A DNA stretch of 24,243 bases from CTSoil-075 sp964292325 (GTDB lineage: Bacteria > Bacillota > Negativicutes > DSM-13327). Below the pieces are notes generated by a model. That model was not told where the DNA came from. It searched no databases and saw only the letters and a program-made list of their open reading frames with translations. Location: positions 1-24,243 of the forward strand of contig CAXYVG010000057.1 in the NCBI GenBank assembly GCA_964292325.1. Direction: 5' to 3'. Positions 1-7,656 of the stretch are shown here, piece after piece. Each line of letters begins with the position of its first letter. Positions within the stretch are counted from its first letter, which is position 1. Position numbers and translations under genes: made by a program.

Positions 1-33
1 CGCACATCTGGCTTATTTTAACCTTACTTACAT

Positions 34-178
34 TGTTTAGTTTTCAAAGAACACCGAACCGTTTGCTACGGTCAGACATTATGTTAACATTTTTTTTATA
101 ACCTGTCAACATATTCTTTTTTTCGCTACCGTTGTCGGCAGCTCGTTTATAATAACACAATACAATCTTTTATGTCAA
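34..178 (-). promoter_or_regulatory. Tandem sigma-A promoters and boxA-like leader of an rRNA operon
   Basis: Read on the minus strand there are two promoters in series. The first has TTGACA at 178-173 and TATTAT at 154-149 with an 18-nt spacer. The second has TTGACA at 109-104 and TAACAT at 86-81 with a 17-nt spacer. Downstream, at 53-34, lies TGTTCTTTGAAAACTAAACA, which resembles the boxA/leader sequence commonly found just before 16S rRNA or in rRNA spacers of Firmicutes. Paired strong promoters plus this element suggest that an rRNA operon begins left of the window edge. No rRNA gene sequence itself is visible, so the downstream gene is inferred. Bases about 180-369, between the promoters and yunB, hold no gene I can support; only an imperfect inverted repeat (259-266 with 296-303) is visible. 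Confidence 0.7.
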
Positions 179-369
179 TCTATTTTATTATATTTTTAAT
201 CATGGACAGTAATAATCACAATATAGATATCAATTCCTTGCAATCACCAGGAATAGGATATAGGGTTAAGTTGCATTATATAGGAAACAAGTAATACCCT
301 ATAGCCCATTTTTTCTGCTATCTCAGCAATATAGATGTGATGTAGTCAGGTTATCATACATTCATTTCA

Positions 370-1053
370 CTAATTCTTACTTTCACTATTATTTTCTCCA
401 CCATTTATAAGATTTGGAAATGGGATTTGCACATATGTACTTGGTACTTCGCCAACAACAACATATTCCGCAATCGGTACTTGCGTCTCGACACTCACAC
501 TTTTACTGACTAACGGTACTACAATTCTAATTTGTGTAGTAGCAATCAAATATACCATATGCCGAGTTTGATTGATACCTGCCTGTTCAAACTTATCAAC
601 CACTTTTACTTGTACCGTACCAACAGGAATGACCGTTACCGTAATTTTCGGCCCGATACTAGCTAATAGTTGACTACCTAAAATTTGCCCCATCGGTATC
701 GTTATTTTTTCTTCACCAATTTCACGCAATATATTTTGCACTTTAATAGTAGTATCCGCAGCTATTTTATTAAACTCCATGGTATTGGGTTGTATAAGTA
801 CAACACGTCCACGACTATCTAATGTAATATTTACTAATTTTTGCGGATCAATCCCGAGATTCACGCTATCATTAATAACACCATTAATGGATTGCGTCGC
901 AAGTAATGTAGCTTTTGTCTCAGCAATGGCTAACAACGTAGGCTTTAAGTGGACTTCCACCATCCAAAAACTAAGTATACAAATAATAGCTAACGAAATA
1001 ATAATAAATGGTAATGATGATATTTTTCGTCTTTTGCTTACTATAAACCTCAT
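370..1053 (-). CDS. yunB: Sporulation protein YunB
   Basis: This 227-residue protein has a basic N-terminus (MRFIVSKRRK) followed by one membrane segment at about residues 13-31, then a soluble mixed alpha/beta domain. The layout and the stretches around LLAIAETKATLLATQSIN and SVETQVPIAEYVVVGEVP match the YunB family, whose Bacillus member is a mother-cell sporulation protein of unclear biochemical role. I place the start at 1053 rather than at the upstream in-frame codon at 1077, because AGGAAGGAGG lies six bases before this ATG. It is transcribed away from the PBP gene, with a shared upstream region of about 200 bases. The C-terminal tail is Asn/Ser/Glu-rich. The family call is from recognition of the sequence; function in this organism is inferred. 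Confidence 0.8.
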   Translation of the reverse strand: MRFIVSKRRKISSLPFIIISLAIICILSFWMVEVHLKPTLLAIAETKATLLATQSINGVINDSVNLGIDPQKLVNITLDSRGRVVLIQPNTMEFNKIAADTTIKVQNILREIGEEKITIPMGQILGSQLLASIGPKITVTVIPVGTVQVKVVDKFEQAGINQTRHMVYLIATTQIRIVVPLVSKSVSVETQVPIAEYVVVGEVPSTYVQIPFPNLINGGENNSESKN

Positions 1054-1250
1054 AGTCTCCCTCCTTCCTATACGCATGTCTATTTATATTTTTCATATTA
1101 CTATGCTTACTTATATGTTACGGCCATCTATTACGTGTATGTCTTTTGTTATTTTTTTGAATTAGTAGTATTCGATATAGGATTTTTACTCCTTAATCAG
1201 ATTATTTTATGTTATAATAATTAGCGTATTCAAATCGAAGGAGGACTCCA

Positions 1251-3371
1251 ATGGATAACGATCAAAACGATAGCCCTCGAACCGGCCATCGTTCTTCTAA
1301 AAATGGAATTTCAAAAATCACTGTAATAGTATTAATAGTATTTGTTGTTATGATTACTGGTGCTGGTCTTGGTTTTTTAACCGCTAGCATTCAGACGATG
1401 CCGAGTCTCAAAGATGACATCAGGCCAGCTGCTTCTTCACAGATTTATGATAGTAACGGCAAGTTAATTACCACAATTCACTCGGTAGAAAATCGGTTGC
1501 CCGTTTCTATGAATAAAATCCCTAAACATTTGCAAAACGCCTTTGTCGCTGCAGAAGATGCTCGTTTTTACCAACATTCCGGCATTGACCCTCGAGGCAT
1601 TATCCGGGCATTATGGTCAAATATCACGGGCGGTGGCGTTTCTGAGGGCGGAAGTACGATTACTCAACAGTTAGCAAAGAACGCCTTACTATCACAAGAA
1701 AGAACACTAAAGCGTAAAATGCAAGAAGCTATTTTAGCATTACAAATTGAACGTCAATATAGCAAAAATGAAATTTTAGAATTATATCTAAATCAGATTT
1801 ACTTTGGCCAAGGTGCATATGGAGTACAATCTGCCGCCATGGTTTACTTCGGAAAAAATGTTGAAGATCTTTCCCTAGAAGAATGTGCCATGCTGGCAGG
1901 TATTCCGAAAAGTCCTAATTACTATTCACCATTAAATAATTTAAAAGCAGCCACCGAAAGACAATCCACCGTTCTTGACCAAATGGTTAAATATGAATTC
2001 ATTACCTCATCATCGGCGACTAAGGCTCGCAATACCAAACTAAAATTAATGACACGTTCCACGAAAACAGATGATAAAAAAGAGATCGCAACATATTTTG
2101 TCGATTATGTCACGCAGCATATGATTGATAAATATGGTGCGGATGCCGTGTATAAAGAAGGACTAAAAATTTATACATCGTTAGACCTTGACATGCAAGA
2201 AGCAGCTGAAAAAGCTATGCAACAACTTCCCGATTCACGTACTGATAGTAATGGCTTAAAACAGCCACAAGGTGCACTTGTTGCTATCGACCCACATACA
2301 GGTCTTATTAAAGCCATGGTCGGCGGCCGCGGCACGGATCAATTTAATCGCGCTGTACTCGCAGAACGTCAACCTGGATCTGCTTTTAAACCGTTTGTAT
2401 ACTTAGCTGCAATTGAAAGTGGCATGACTCCATCATCCATAATCGATGATAGCCCCATTAGCTATGGCAGTTGGTCACCAATGAATTATGACGTACGGTT
2501 CCGCGGTCAAGTTTCACTGCGTGGTGCCTTAGAACAATCCTTAAATGTACCAACCGTAAAATTAGCACATGAAGTAGGCGTAGATAAACCATTGTATTAT
2601 GCACAACAAATGGGAATTTCCACATTGGTACTACAAGGCGCTACCAATGACCGCAACTTAGCAATGTCGTTAGGTGGTTTAACCAGAGGTGTTACCCCTC
2701 TAGAAATTGCCAGTGCCTATGGCGTATTTGCCAATAACGGCGTCCATGTAGAACCTGCTGCTATTATCAAAGTAGTGGATCGCAATGGAAAAGTACTAGA
2801 GCAATATACACCACATGAAAAAGCAGTAGTGAATGAACGCAGTGCCTATATTCTCACGGATATGTTACGAGGCGTACTCACTCATGGTACAGGTACAGCT
2901 GCTAATATTGGTCGTCCTGCTGCCGGTAAGACAGGTACAACCAGTGACTATAAAGACGCTTGGTTCGTCGGCTTCACTCCTGATCTCGTAGCATCGGTAT
3001 GGATCGGTTATGATACAGGAGACTATCTAAACGGAATCACAGGCGGTGGTACTCCTGCAAAGATTTGGCGTAGTTTTATGAATAAAGCTCTTGCTCATAC
3101 ACCTGCTCGTGATTTCACTAGACCTAATGGTGTTTCTCTCTCAAGTCCTGGTAAAAATCTAGTGGATGAAAAGAAACCAGATGATAAGCCCGCTGCTGGA
3201 GTGACCGATGATAAAAATGCCAAAACAGCGGGTCAAAAACCGGATGTTGCACATCCGGCCGACAAAACAACTCCTCCACCTCCAAACAAAGCAGATAAAC
3301 GTCCTCCTACTCCTCCGGCTCCTACTCCTCCCTCTAAAGCTGAGGACGCTAGCAAAAAAAATAATCCTTGA
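1251..3371 (+). CDS. Class A penicillin-binding protein (PBP1A family)
   Basis: This is a bifunctional peptidoglycan synthase of 706 residues. It has a cytoplasmic tail, one membrane anchor at about 22-45, a GT51 glycosyltransferase domain and a penicillin-binding transpeptidase domain. The glycosyltransferase shows EDARFYQHSGID, with catalytic Glu near 102, and GGSTITQQLAKN at 133-144. The transpeptidase shows SAFK at 377-380 (nucleophile Ser377), SLN at 430-432 and KTGT at 560-563, so all catalytic motifs are present. From about 635 the C-terminus is a low-complexity Lys/Asp/Pro-rich tail that is probably disordered outside the membrane. The start is supported by GGAGG seven bases upstream. 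A possible -10 box TATAAT lies at 1213-1218, but I see no good -35. The gene is monocistronic and ends at a strong terminator. Confidence 0.95.
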   Translation: MDNDQNDSPRTGHRSSKNGISKITVIVLIVFVVMITGAGLGFLTASIQTMPSLKDDIRPAASSQIYDSNGKLITTIHSVENRLPVSMNKIPKHLQNAFVAAEDARFYQHSGIDPRGIIRALWSNITGGGVSEGGSTITQQLAKNALLSQERTLKRKMQEAILALQIERQYSKNEILELYLNQIYFGQGAYGVQSAAMVYFGKNVEDLSLEECAMLAGIPKSPNYYSPLNNLKAATERQSTVLDQMVKYEFITSSSATKARNTKLKLMTRSTKTDDKKEIATYFVDYVTQHMIDKYGADAVYKEGLKIYTSLDLDMQEAAEKAMQQLPDSRTDSNGLKQPQGALVAIDPHTGLIKAMVGGRGTDQFNRAVLAERQPGSAFKPFVYLAAIESGMTPSSIIDDSPISYGSWSPMNYDVRFRGQVSLRGALEQSLNVPTVKLAHEVGVDKPLYYAQQMGISTLVLQGATNDRNLAMSLGGLTRGVTPLEIASAYGVFANNGVHVEPAAIIKVVDRNGKVLEQYTPHEKAVVNERSAYILTDMLRGVLTHGTGTAANIGRPAAGKTGTTSDYKDAWFVGFTPDLVASVWIGYDTGDYLNGITGGGTPAKIWRSFMNKALAHTPARDFTRPNGVSLSSPGKNLVDEKKPDDKPAAGVTDDKNAKTAGQKPDVAHPADKTTPPPPNKADKRPPTPPAPTPPSKAEDASKKNNP

Positions 3372-3380
3372 AAATAAAAA

Positions 3381-3409
3381 AACACGCGTATTTTACGCGT
3401 GTTTTTTTT
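3381..3409. terminator. Bidirectional terminator between the PBP gene and the tiny membrane-protein genes
   Basis: A perfect 10-bp stem (3381-3390 with 3394-3403, loop TTT) is followed by a T-run on the plus strand and by a T-run (TTTTTTT) on the minus strand. It serves the PBP gene from the left and the gene ending at 3435 from the right. Confidence 0.9.
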
Positions 3410-3434
3410 CTTTCTGCATATATATCAATATAAG

Positions 3435-3560
3435 CTATAAACAAGTACTAGAATCATCATTGTTACAGCAACAGAATAAAAGGATAATAATGATAATAAT
3501 CCAAATACCGCCACCAAAACCGTTACCACAACCGCCACCAAAACCAAATCCACGTCCCAT
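3435..3560 (-). CDS. Tiny glycine-rich single-span membrane protein, copy 1
   Basis: This is a 41-residue ORF starting at ATG 3560, with AGGAGG seven bases upstream. The N-terminal half is Gly/Phe-rich (MGRGFGFGGGCGNGFGGG), followed by a hydrophobic segment WIIIIIILLF, a Cys cluster CCC and a short polar tail NNDDSSTCL. The layout resembles the tiny YjcZ-type transmembrane proteins of Bacillus and small Gly/Cys-rich proteins of clostridia that are often tied to sporulation; I infer a similar role but cannot prove membership. A paralogue with the same layout lies immediately upstream, and both could be read from one transcript ending at the 3381-3409 terminator. Coding status rests on the strong ribosome site, the paralogue and the clean terminator. 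Confidence 0.75.
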   Translation of the reverse strand: MGRGFGFGGGCGNGFGGGIWIIIIIILLFCCCNNDDSSTCL

Positions 3561-3608
3561 ATCAATTCCTCCTCTATGTTTATCAAACAAAGTAAGTACT
3601 ATATTGTA

Positions 3609-3704
3609 TTATGAGAAACTATTGTCGTCATTAAAACAGAATAGTAAAAGGATAATAATAATAATCCACCAAGATTGGCCTCCACCAAAACAGCCTCTTG
3701 CCAT
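3609..3704 (-). CDS. Tiny glycine-rich single-span membrane protein, copy 2
   Basis: This is a 31-residue ORF (33 if the ATG at 3710 is used). I prefer the ATG at 3704 because AAGGAGGG sits about seven bases before it and only one base before 3710. The product begins MARGCFGGGQSWW, continues with the hydrophobic run IIIIILLLFCF and ends NDDNSFS. It has the same architecture as the gene at 3435-3560: Gly/Cys patch, Trp at the membrane edge, Ile/Leu helix, then an Asn-Asp-Asp motif. The pair therefore looks like an old tandem duplication. The 120 bases between this gene and the next minus-strand gene at 3830 contain no other ORF I can support. Confidence 0.7.
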   Translation of the reverse strand: MARGCFGGGQSWWIIIIILLLFCFNDDNSFS

Positions 3705-3829
3705 TCCCATTCCCTCCTTATCTATATCTTTTTGAGGGCGATTTCCTGGCTATCCCCTGCCCTTCTACTTTCAATATATGGTCTTGCCGATTAAAGTGTG
3801 ACTCTGCTTATATCTTTTTCTCCAAAAAT

Positions 3830-4207
3830 CTATTCTAGTATACGCCGAATACTTTTCGGAACCTCCGATACCATTTTCATAGATTGCATACCATTATTGA
3901 CCAGCTCAGTAATATTACGAACTTTATCGATTGTTGTTGTCATGCCATCGATTCTACGATCCATCTGCATATTATCCGAAGCTAAACTTAATAAGATCAC
4001 CATGATTTGCATATTAAAATTAGGATTATTCATGATTTGCCGAATCATTTTTAACGGTTTGACTGGTTTGGCTTCTTTGACAACTTTAGATTCCTTTGTT
4101 TTTTGCGCTTTAGTACCTAACCCCTCCTCACTCTTTTGCATATCCTCCTCTTTACCACTCTCAGTTTTAGACCGTTGATAGTTTTTGTAATGTCTCCGTA
4201 AGCGCAT
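3830..4207 (-). CDS. Hypothetical protein, basic N-terminus and amphipathic C-terminus
   Basis: This 125-residue protein is not recognised. The start is ATG 4207, with AAGGGGTG six bases upstream; the in-frame GTG at 4216 would sit within the ribosome site. Residues about 1-55 are highly charged and Lys/Glu-rich (RLRRHYKNYQRSK, then a KESKVVKEAKPVKP stretch), so probably disordered. Residues about 58-125 look helical, with a hydrophobic patch NFNMQIMVILLSLASDN and a possible short coiled coil RIDGMTTTIDKVRNITELVNN. It is divergent from the YbaB-like gene at 4328 with a shared upstream region of 120 bases, so the two may be controlled together. The NNP-Φ segment is loosely echoed in the protein at 4661-5236 (LLNNPQVKSKL), which hints at related roles but is weak evidence. 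Confidence 0.7.
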   Translation of the reverse strand: MRLRRHYKNYQRSKTESGKEEDMQKSEEGLGTKAQKTKESKVVKEAKPVKPLKMIRQIMNNPNFNMQIMVILLSLASDNMQMDRRIDGMTTTIDKVRNITELVNNGMQSMKMVSEVPKSIRRILE

Positions 4208-4327
4208 CCCCGTCACCCCTTATAAAATTAATAAATCTCTGCCAATGTAATGTAATATATGAAATAATTTTGTGATTGGCTATTATTGCATCGTGTACAA
4301 ATAAAATTATTATGGAGGTAATGTATA

Positions 4328-4648
4328 ATGTGGGAAAACTTAGGAAATATGATGGAACTCGTAAAGAAAGTGCAGCAAAATGTCGATAACGTACAAGATC
4401 ATTTAAAATCGCAGCATATTGAAGTTTCTAGCGGCGATGTCATTAAATTAACACTCAATGGACAGCAAGAATTGATTTCTCTCGAAATCAATAATAAGTA
4501 TTTGTCACCTGAAAATGGATCCTTATTACAAGACTTACTAGTTGCTACCATCAATAATGGGTTAACTAAATCGCGTGAATTACAACAAACAGCCATGAGT
4601 AAAATCACAGGCGACCTTAATCTTCCCAAAATTCCTGGCCTATTTTAA
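4328..4648 (+). CDS. YbaB/EbfC-family DNA-binding protein paralogue
   Basis: This 106-residue protein has the YbaB/EbfC shape: an N-terminal helix with Met/Lys/Gln heptads (MWENLGNMMELVKKVQQNVD), a central beta segment with GDVIKLTLNGQQELISLEIN, then helices LLQDLLVATINNGLTKSRELQQTAMSKI and the terminal IPGLF typical of the family. Known members form dimers that bind DNA without strong sequence preference and are usually encoded between dnaX and recR. Here it is in a different setting, with an unknown gene 12 bases downstream, so it is probably a second, specialised copy. GGAGGT lies upstream of the ATG. The downstream ribosome site begins within its stop codon, implying translational coupling. 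Confidence 0.8.
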   Translation: MWENLGNMMELVKKVQQNVDNVQDHLKSQHIEVSSGDVIKLTLNGQQELISLEINNKYLSPENGSLLQDLLVATINNGLTKSRELQQTAMSKITGDLNLPKIPGLF

Positions 4649-4660
4649 GGAGGGTGCCCA

Positions 4661-5236
4661 ATGCCTAATGACAGTTCTAACAACTCTTTACTACAAACAG
4701 TAACGCACATGATAGATACCATAATGAGTGAGGGGAATGGTTATGATACCCTCATTAATCTCCTATCATTACTTTGCATTTTTCATGTCCTAAATCGGAT
4801 GCAACCTACAGCAGCGGCAGCACCTATATCACAAACTATTTCACCATCATCTCCTGCAAACCCATTACAAAAAATACTAGGTGACCTAACTAAAAGTGCC
4901 GATGGTTCAGGTGGTGGTCCTTCTCCTGATATGTTGATGTCACTGTTACCACTACTGAACAATCCACAAGTAAAATCAAAACTAAACCCCGCTAATATCT
5001 CATCTATCTTAGGTCTTTTAAGCAATTTTGGTGGTAGTAACAGCGAAAAAAGCGAAGGAAATAAAACCGATAAACCCGAGAAAAAAGAGCCACCAGCTGC
5101 CGCAGTCACTTCTTCCTTAGCAGAAAAAGAACACCCTACGCAGGTCACCGTAACCGATATCGACCGGCAAGCTACAAAAGATTTGGGCAATTCATTAAAC
5201 TGGAAAACTAATTTTCAAAATGAAAAAGAAGTGTGA
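4661..5236 (+). CDS. Hypothetical protein co-transcribed with the YbaB paralogue
   Basis: This 191-residue protein is not recognised. TAAGGAGGG precedes ATG 4661. The N-terminal 50 residues are helical, with a hydrophobic stretch YDTLINLLSLLCIFHVLNRM. The middle is Ala/Pro/Ser/Gly-rich linker followed by a helical pair around PDMLMSLLPLLNNPQVKSKL and ISSILGLLSNFGG. The C-terminal third is Lys/Glu/Pro-rich and looks disordered. There is no signal peptide and no enzyme motif. It is 12 bases after the YbaB-like gene and very likely in the same operon. Its last codons and stop are part of the left arm of the terminator shared with mutS2. Confidence 0.75.
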   Translation: MPNDSSNNSLLQTVTHMIDTIMSEGNGYDTLINLLSLLCIFHVLNRMQPTAAAAPISQTISPSSPANPLQKILGDLTKSADGSGGGPSPDMLMSLLPLLNNPQVKSKLNPANISSILGLLSNFGGSNSEKSEGNKTDKPEKKEPPAAAVTSSLAEKEHPTQVTVTDIDRQATKDLGNSLNWKTNFQNEKEV

Positions 5237-5263
5237 GTCCGTATAAACTCACACTTCTTTTTC
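5222..5263. terminator. Bidirectional terminator between convergent genes
   Basis: A perfect 17-bp inverted repeat (5222-5238 with 5247-5263, 8-nt loop) carries GAAAAAG at one end and CTTTTTC at the other, so it gives a U-rich tail in both directions. The stop codon of the plus-strand gene (5234-5236) lies inside the left arm and the mutS2 stop (5264-5262) touches the right arm. Confidence 0.9.
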
Positions 5264-7622
5264 ATTTCAATTGTACAATAGTAGCCCCATCGCCACCTTC
5301 ATTTAGTTCACCGATACTAATATCTCGAACATAATGATGATATTTCAGGTATGCTCTAACGCCTTTGCGTAACGCTCCTGTCCCTTTCCCATGTATCACA
5401 ATCACTTTACTCAGTCCAGCTAAAATAGCATCGTCAATATATTTTCCAAGTACGACTTCCGCTTCATCAACCATTAATCCACGTATATCAATTTCTCGCG
5501 GAACATCGCGCATTTTCGAGAAATCCATATTTTTAGTAGCAATTTTAGTTTTTTCATTAGCAGGCGCGCTCGTTAGACGACAATTCTCTATACCTACATT
5601 CATTTTCATAATGCCCAATTGAACTGTTACATCACTTGCACTGACTGATACTACGATTCCTTTTTGTTTTAGCGTTGTAACATATACACTCATACCAGGT
5701 TGCAACATTTTCGGTGTGACTTTCGGCAATTGACTATGATCTTCTTCCACTTCACCTTGAATCGAATCCAAATTTTCTCGTAATCGTTTTCGACTTTTAT
5801 CAAAAGTCGCTTGCCTTGCAGTACCACTTTTTACAGCAAATTGAGCCTTCAGTTCACTAATAATACTTTCCGTTTCCCTTCTTGCTTGCCGCAAGATGGC
5901 CTCTGCTTCCTCTTTGGCCTTCGCTAAAATTTTATGTTTTTTAGTCGCTAGCGACATCTGTTCTTCCGCCAGTTTTCCCCGTAGATCGGCTAGCAGTTGT
6001 TGCTGCTGATGCAGCTCTAGATTTTGTTTATCATACGCAATCTTTTGCACTTCTAAACTATTGAGCACCGTTTCAAACTCTGCATGATCTTTACCAATAT
6101 ATTGCTTGGCATGTTCAACAATGGCCTCAGATAGTCCTAAGCGTCTACTAATCGCAAAGGCATTACTACTTCCAGGAATACCGATCAATAATCGATAGGT
6201 TGGCCGCAATGATTCAATATCAAATTCCACACTGGCATTTTCAATGCCGTCGCGAGAATAAGCAAAACTTTTTAGCTCGCTATAATGAGTCGTAGCAATG
6301 GTTCTAGCTCCGGCACTTAGCAAATATTCTAGTATGGCAATCGCGAGTGCAGCCCCCTCATCTGGATCGGTACCAGAACCAATTTCATCGATTAATACCA
6401 GATCATGCAAGGTAACGTTCCCTAAAATTCTCACCAAATTGGTCATATGAGCTGAAAATGTACTTAAACTTTGTTCAATGCTTTGCTCATCACCAATATC
6501 AGCAAACACATTATGAAACACAGCAATTTCCGAACCACTATCCACAGGAATATAAAGTCCCGACTGAGTCATTAAGGCAAATAAGCCTAATGTTTTGAGA
6601 CTGACCGTCTTACCACCGGTATTCGGTCCTGTAATCAATAACGTATGAAACTCTTTACCAATATATACATCGATAGGAACGACTACAGAATCCGCTATTA
6701 ACGGATGTCTAGCCTGACGCAAATTCACATATCCTTCATCATTGATTAAAGGTAATGTAGCCTTCATATCCTGGCTCAACTTTCCTTTGGCAAAAGCAAA
6801 ATCAATTTGTGCTAGAATATAGCAATTCGCATGTAACTCCTCAGAATAACTACCAATTTGTTCGGTAATCACGCGCAAAATACGTTCGATCTCATTTTTT
6901 TCTGCAGACATCAATTGCTTAATTTCATTATTTAATACCACAACCGCCATTGGCTCAATAAACACCGTAGCTCCGCTGGCAGATTGATCATGAACAATTC
7001 CGGGAAAATGATGCCGTGATTCCTGTTTGATCGGTATCACATATCGATCACCGCGCATCGTCACCAATGCATCTTGAAAATATTTTTGATATTCTGTAGA
7101 ACGTAGAATACTATCTAACTTTTCTTTGACCCTGTTTTGTGATGCTCGTAGTTCTCGGCGAATTTTCAGTAATTCTACACTAGCATCATCCCGAATACCA
7201 CCTTGCTCATTGACGATATTTTCAATACTATTTTCTACATTACGTAGTTCTGTAATATTGACAACATACCCAGGTAAAATGACTAATGATGCAGGCATAT
7301 CGACAAAGAACTGTTTCATCCGCCTTGACGCATATAATGTACTACCAATTGCCACCAATTCATGAGGTTCAAGAAGCGAACCGACTTCCGCACGTTTTAA
7401 CATGCCTCGAATATCACGAATACCGCCTAACGGAATATTGGACATGGCATCTATAATTTCTCTCGCCTCACCGGTTTCGGCAATTCGTCTTTGCACCTCT
7501 GCCAGTTCATTTGTCGGTACTAGTTCTTCTGCAAGTTCTCGGCCCATCGTAGAACTACTGCGATCAGCCAGCATCGCACGTACTTTATGATATTCTAATG
7601 TTTGTAATACAGATAAATCCAT
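5262..7622 (-). CDS. mutS2: MutS2, ribosome-collision / recombination-suppressing ATPase
   Basis: This 786-residue protein matches the family length (about 785). It has an N-terminal core and clamp region, an ABC-type ATPase with Walker A GPNTGGKT at about 332-339 and a Walker B/signature region with DEIGSGTDPDEG. A long coiled coil follows (about 510-630, Gln/Glu/Lys/Ala-rich), then a KOW-like segment and a C-terminal Smr nuclease-type domain with DIRGLMVDEAE and VIHGKGTGALRKG. Bacillus MutS2 acts on collided ribosomes and older work links it to suppression of recombination. I choose ATG 7622 (MDLSVLQTLEYHKV), with GGGAGAG upstream, over the in-frame ATG at 7637. It follows the U32-family gene by 34 bases and is probably co-transcribed with it. 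Confidence 0.95.
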   Translation of the reverse strand: MDLSVLQTLEYHKVRAMLADRSSSTMGRELAEELVPTNELAEVQRRIAETGEAREIIDAMSNIPLGGIRDIRGMLKRAEVGSLLEPHELVAIGSTLYASRRMKQFFVDMPASLVILPGYVVNITELRNVENSIENIVNEQGGIRDDASVELLKIRRELRASQNRVKEKLDSILRSTEYQKYFQDALVTMRGDRYVIPIKQESRHHFPGIVHDQSASGATVFIEPMAVVVLNNEIKQLMSAEKNEIERILRVITEQIGSYSEELHANCYILAQIDFAFAKGKLSQDMKATLPLINDEGYVNLRQARHPLIADSVVVPIDVYIGKEFHTLLITGPNTGGKTVSLKTLGLFALMTQSGLYIPVDSGSEIAVFHNVFADIGDEQSIEQSLSTFSAHMTNLVRILGNVTLHDLVLIDEIGSGTDPDEGAALAIAILEYLLSAGARTIATTHYSELKSFAYSRDGIENASVEFDIESLRPTYRLLIGIPGSSNAFAISRRLGLSEAIVEHAKQYIGKDHAEFETVLNSLEVQKIAYDKQNLELHQQQQLLADLRGKLAEEQMSLATKKHKILAKAKEEAEAILRQARRETESIISELKAQFAVKSGTARQATFDKSRKRLRENLDSIQGEVEEDHSQLPKVTPKMLQPGMSVYVTTLKQKGIVVSVSASDVTVQLGIMKMNVGIENCRLTSAPANEKTKIATKNMDFSKMRDVPREIDIRGLMVDEAEVVLGKYIDDAILAGLSKVIVIHGKGTGALRKGVRAYLKYHHYVRDISIGELNEGGDGATIVQLK

Positions 7623-7656
7623 TTTTTTCTCTCCCATAGAAATCCAGTTGATTCTT

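Noticed and set aside
259..303. Inverted repeat TATAGGGT / ACCCTATA downstream of yunB
   Set aside because: The arms are only 8 bp with a loop of about 30 bases and no U-tract, so I do not call it a terminator.
3208..3735. 175-aa plus-strand open frame overlapping the end of the PBP gene
   Set aside because: It runs through the Pro-rich PBP tail, a strong terminator and, antisense, the two tiny membrane-protein genes. It has no ribosome site.
3798..4178. 126-aa plus-strand open frame opposite the gene at 3830-4207
   Set aside because: The minus-strand frame has a good ribosome site and a plausible helical protein; the plus-strand frame has neither.
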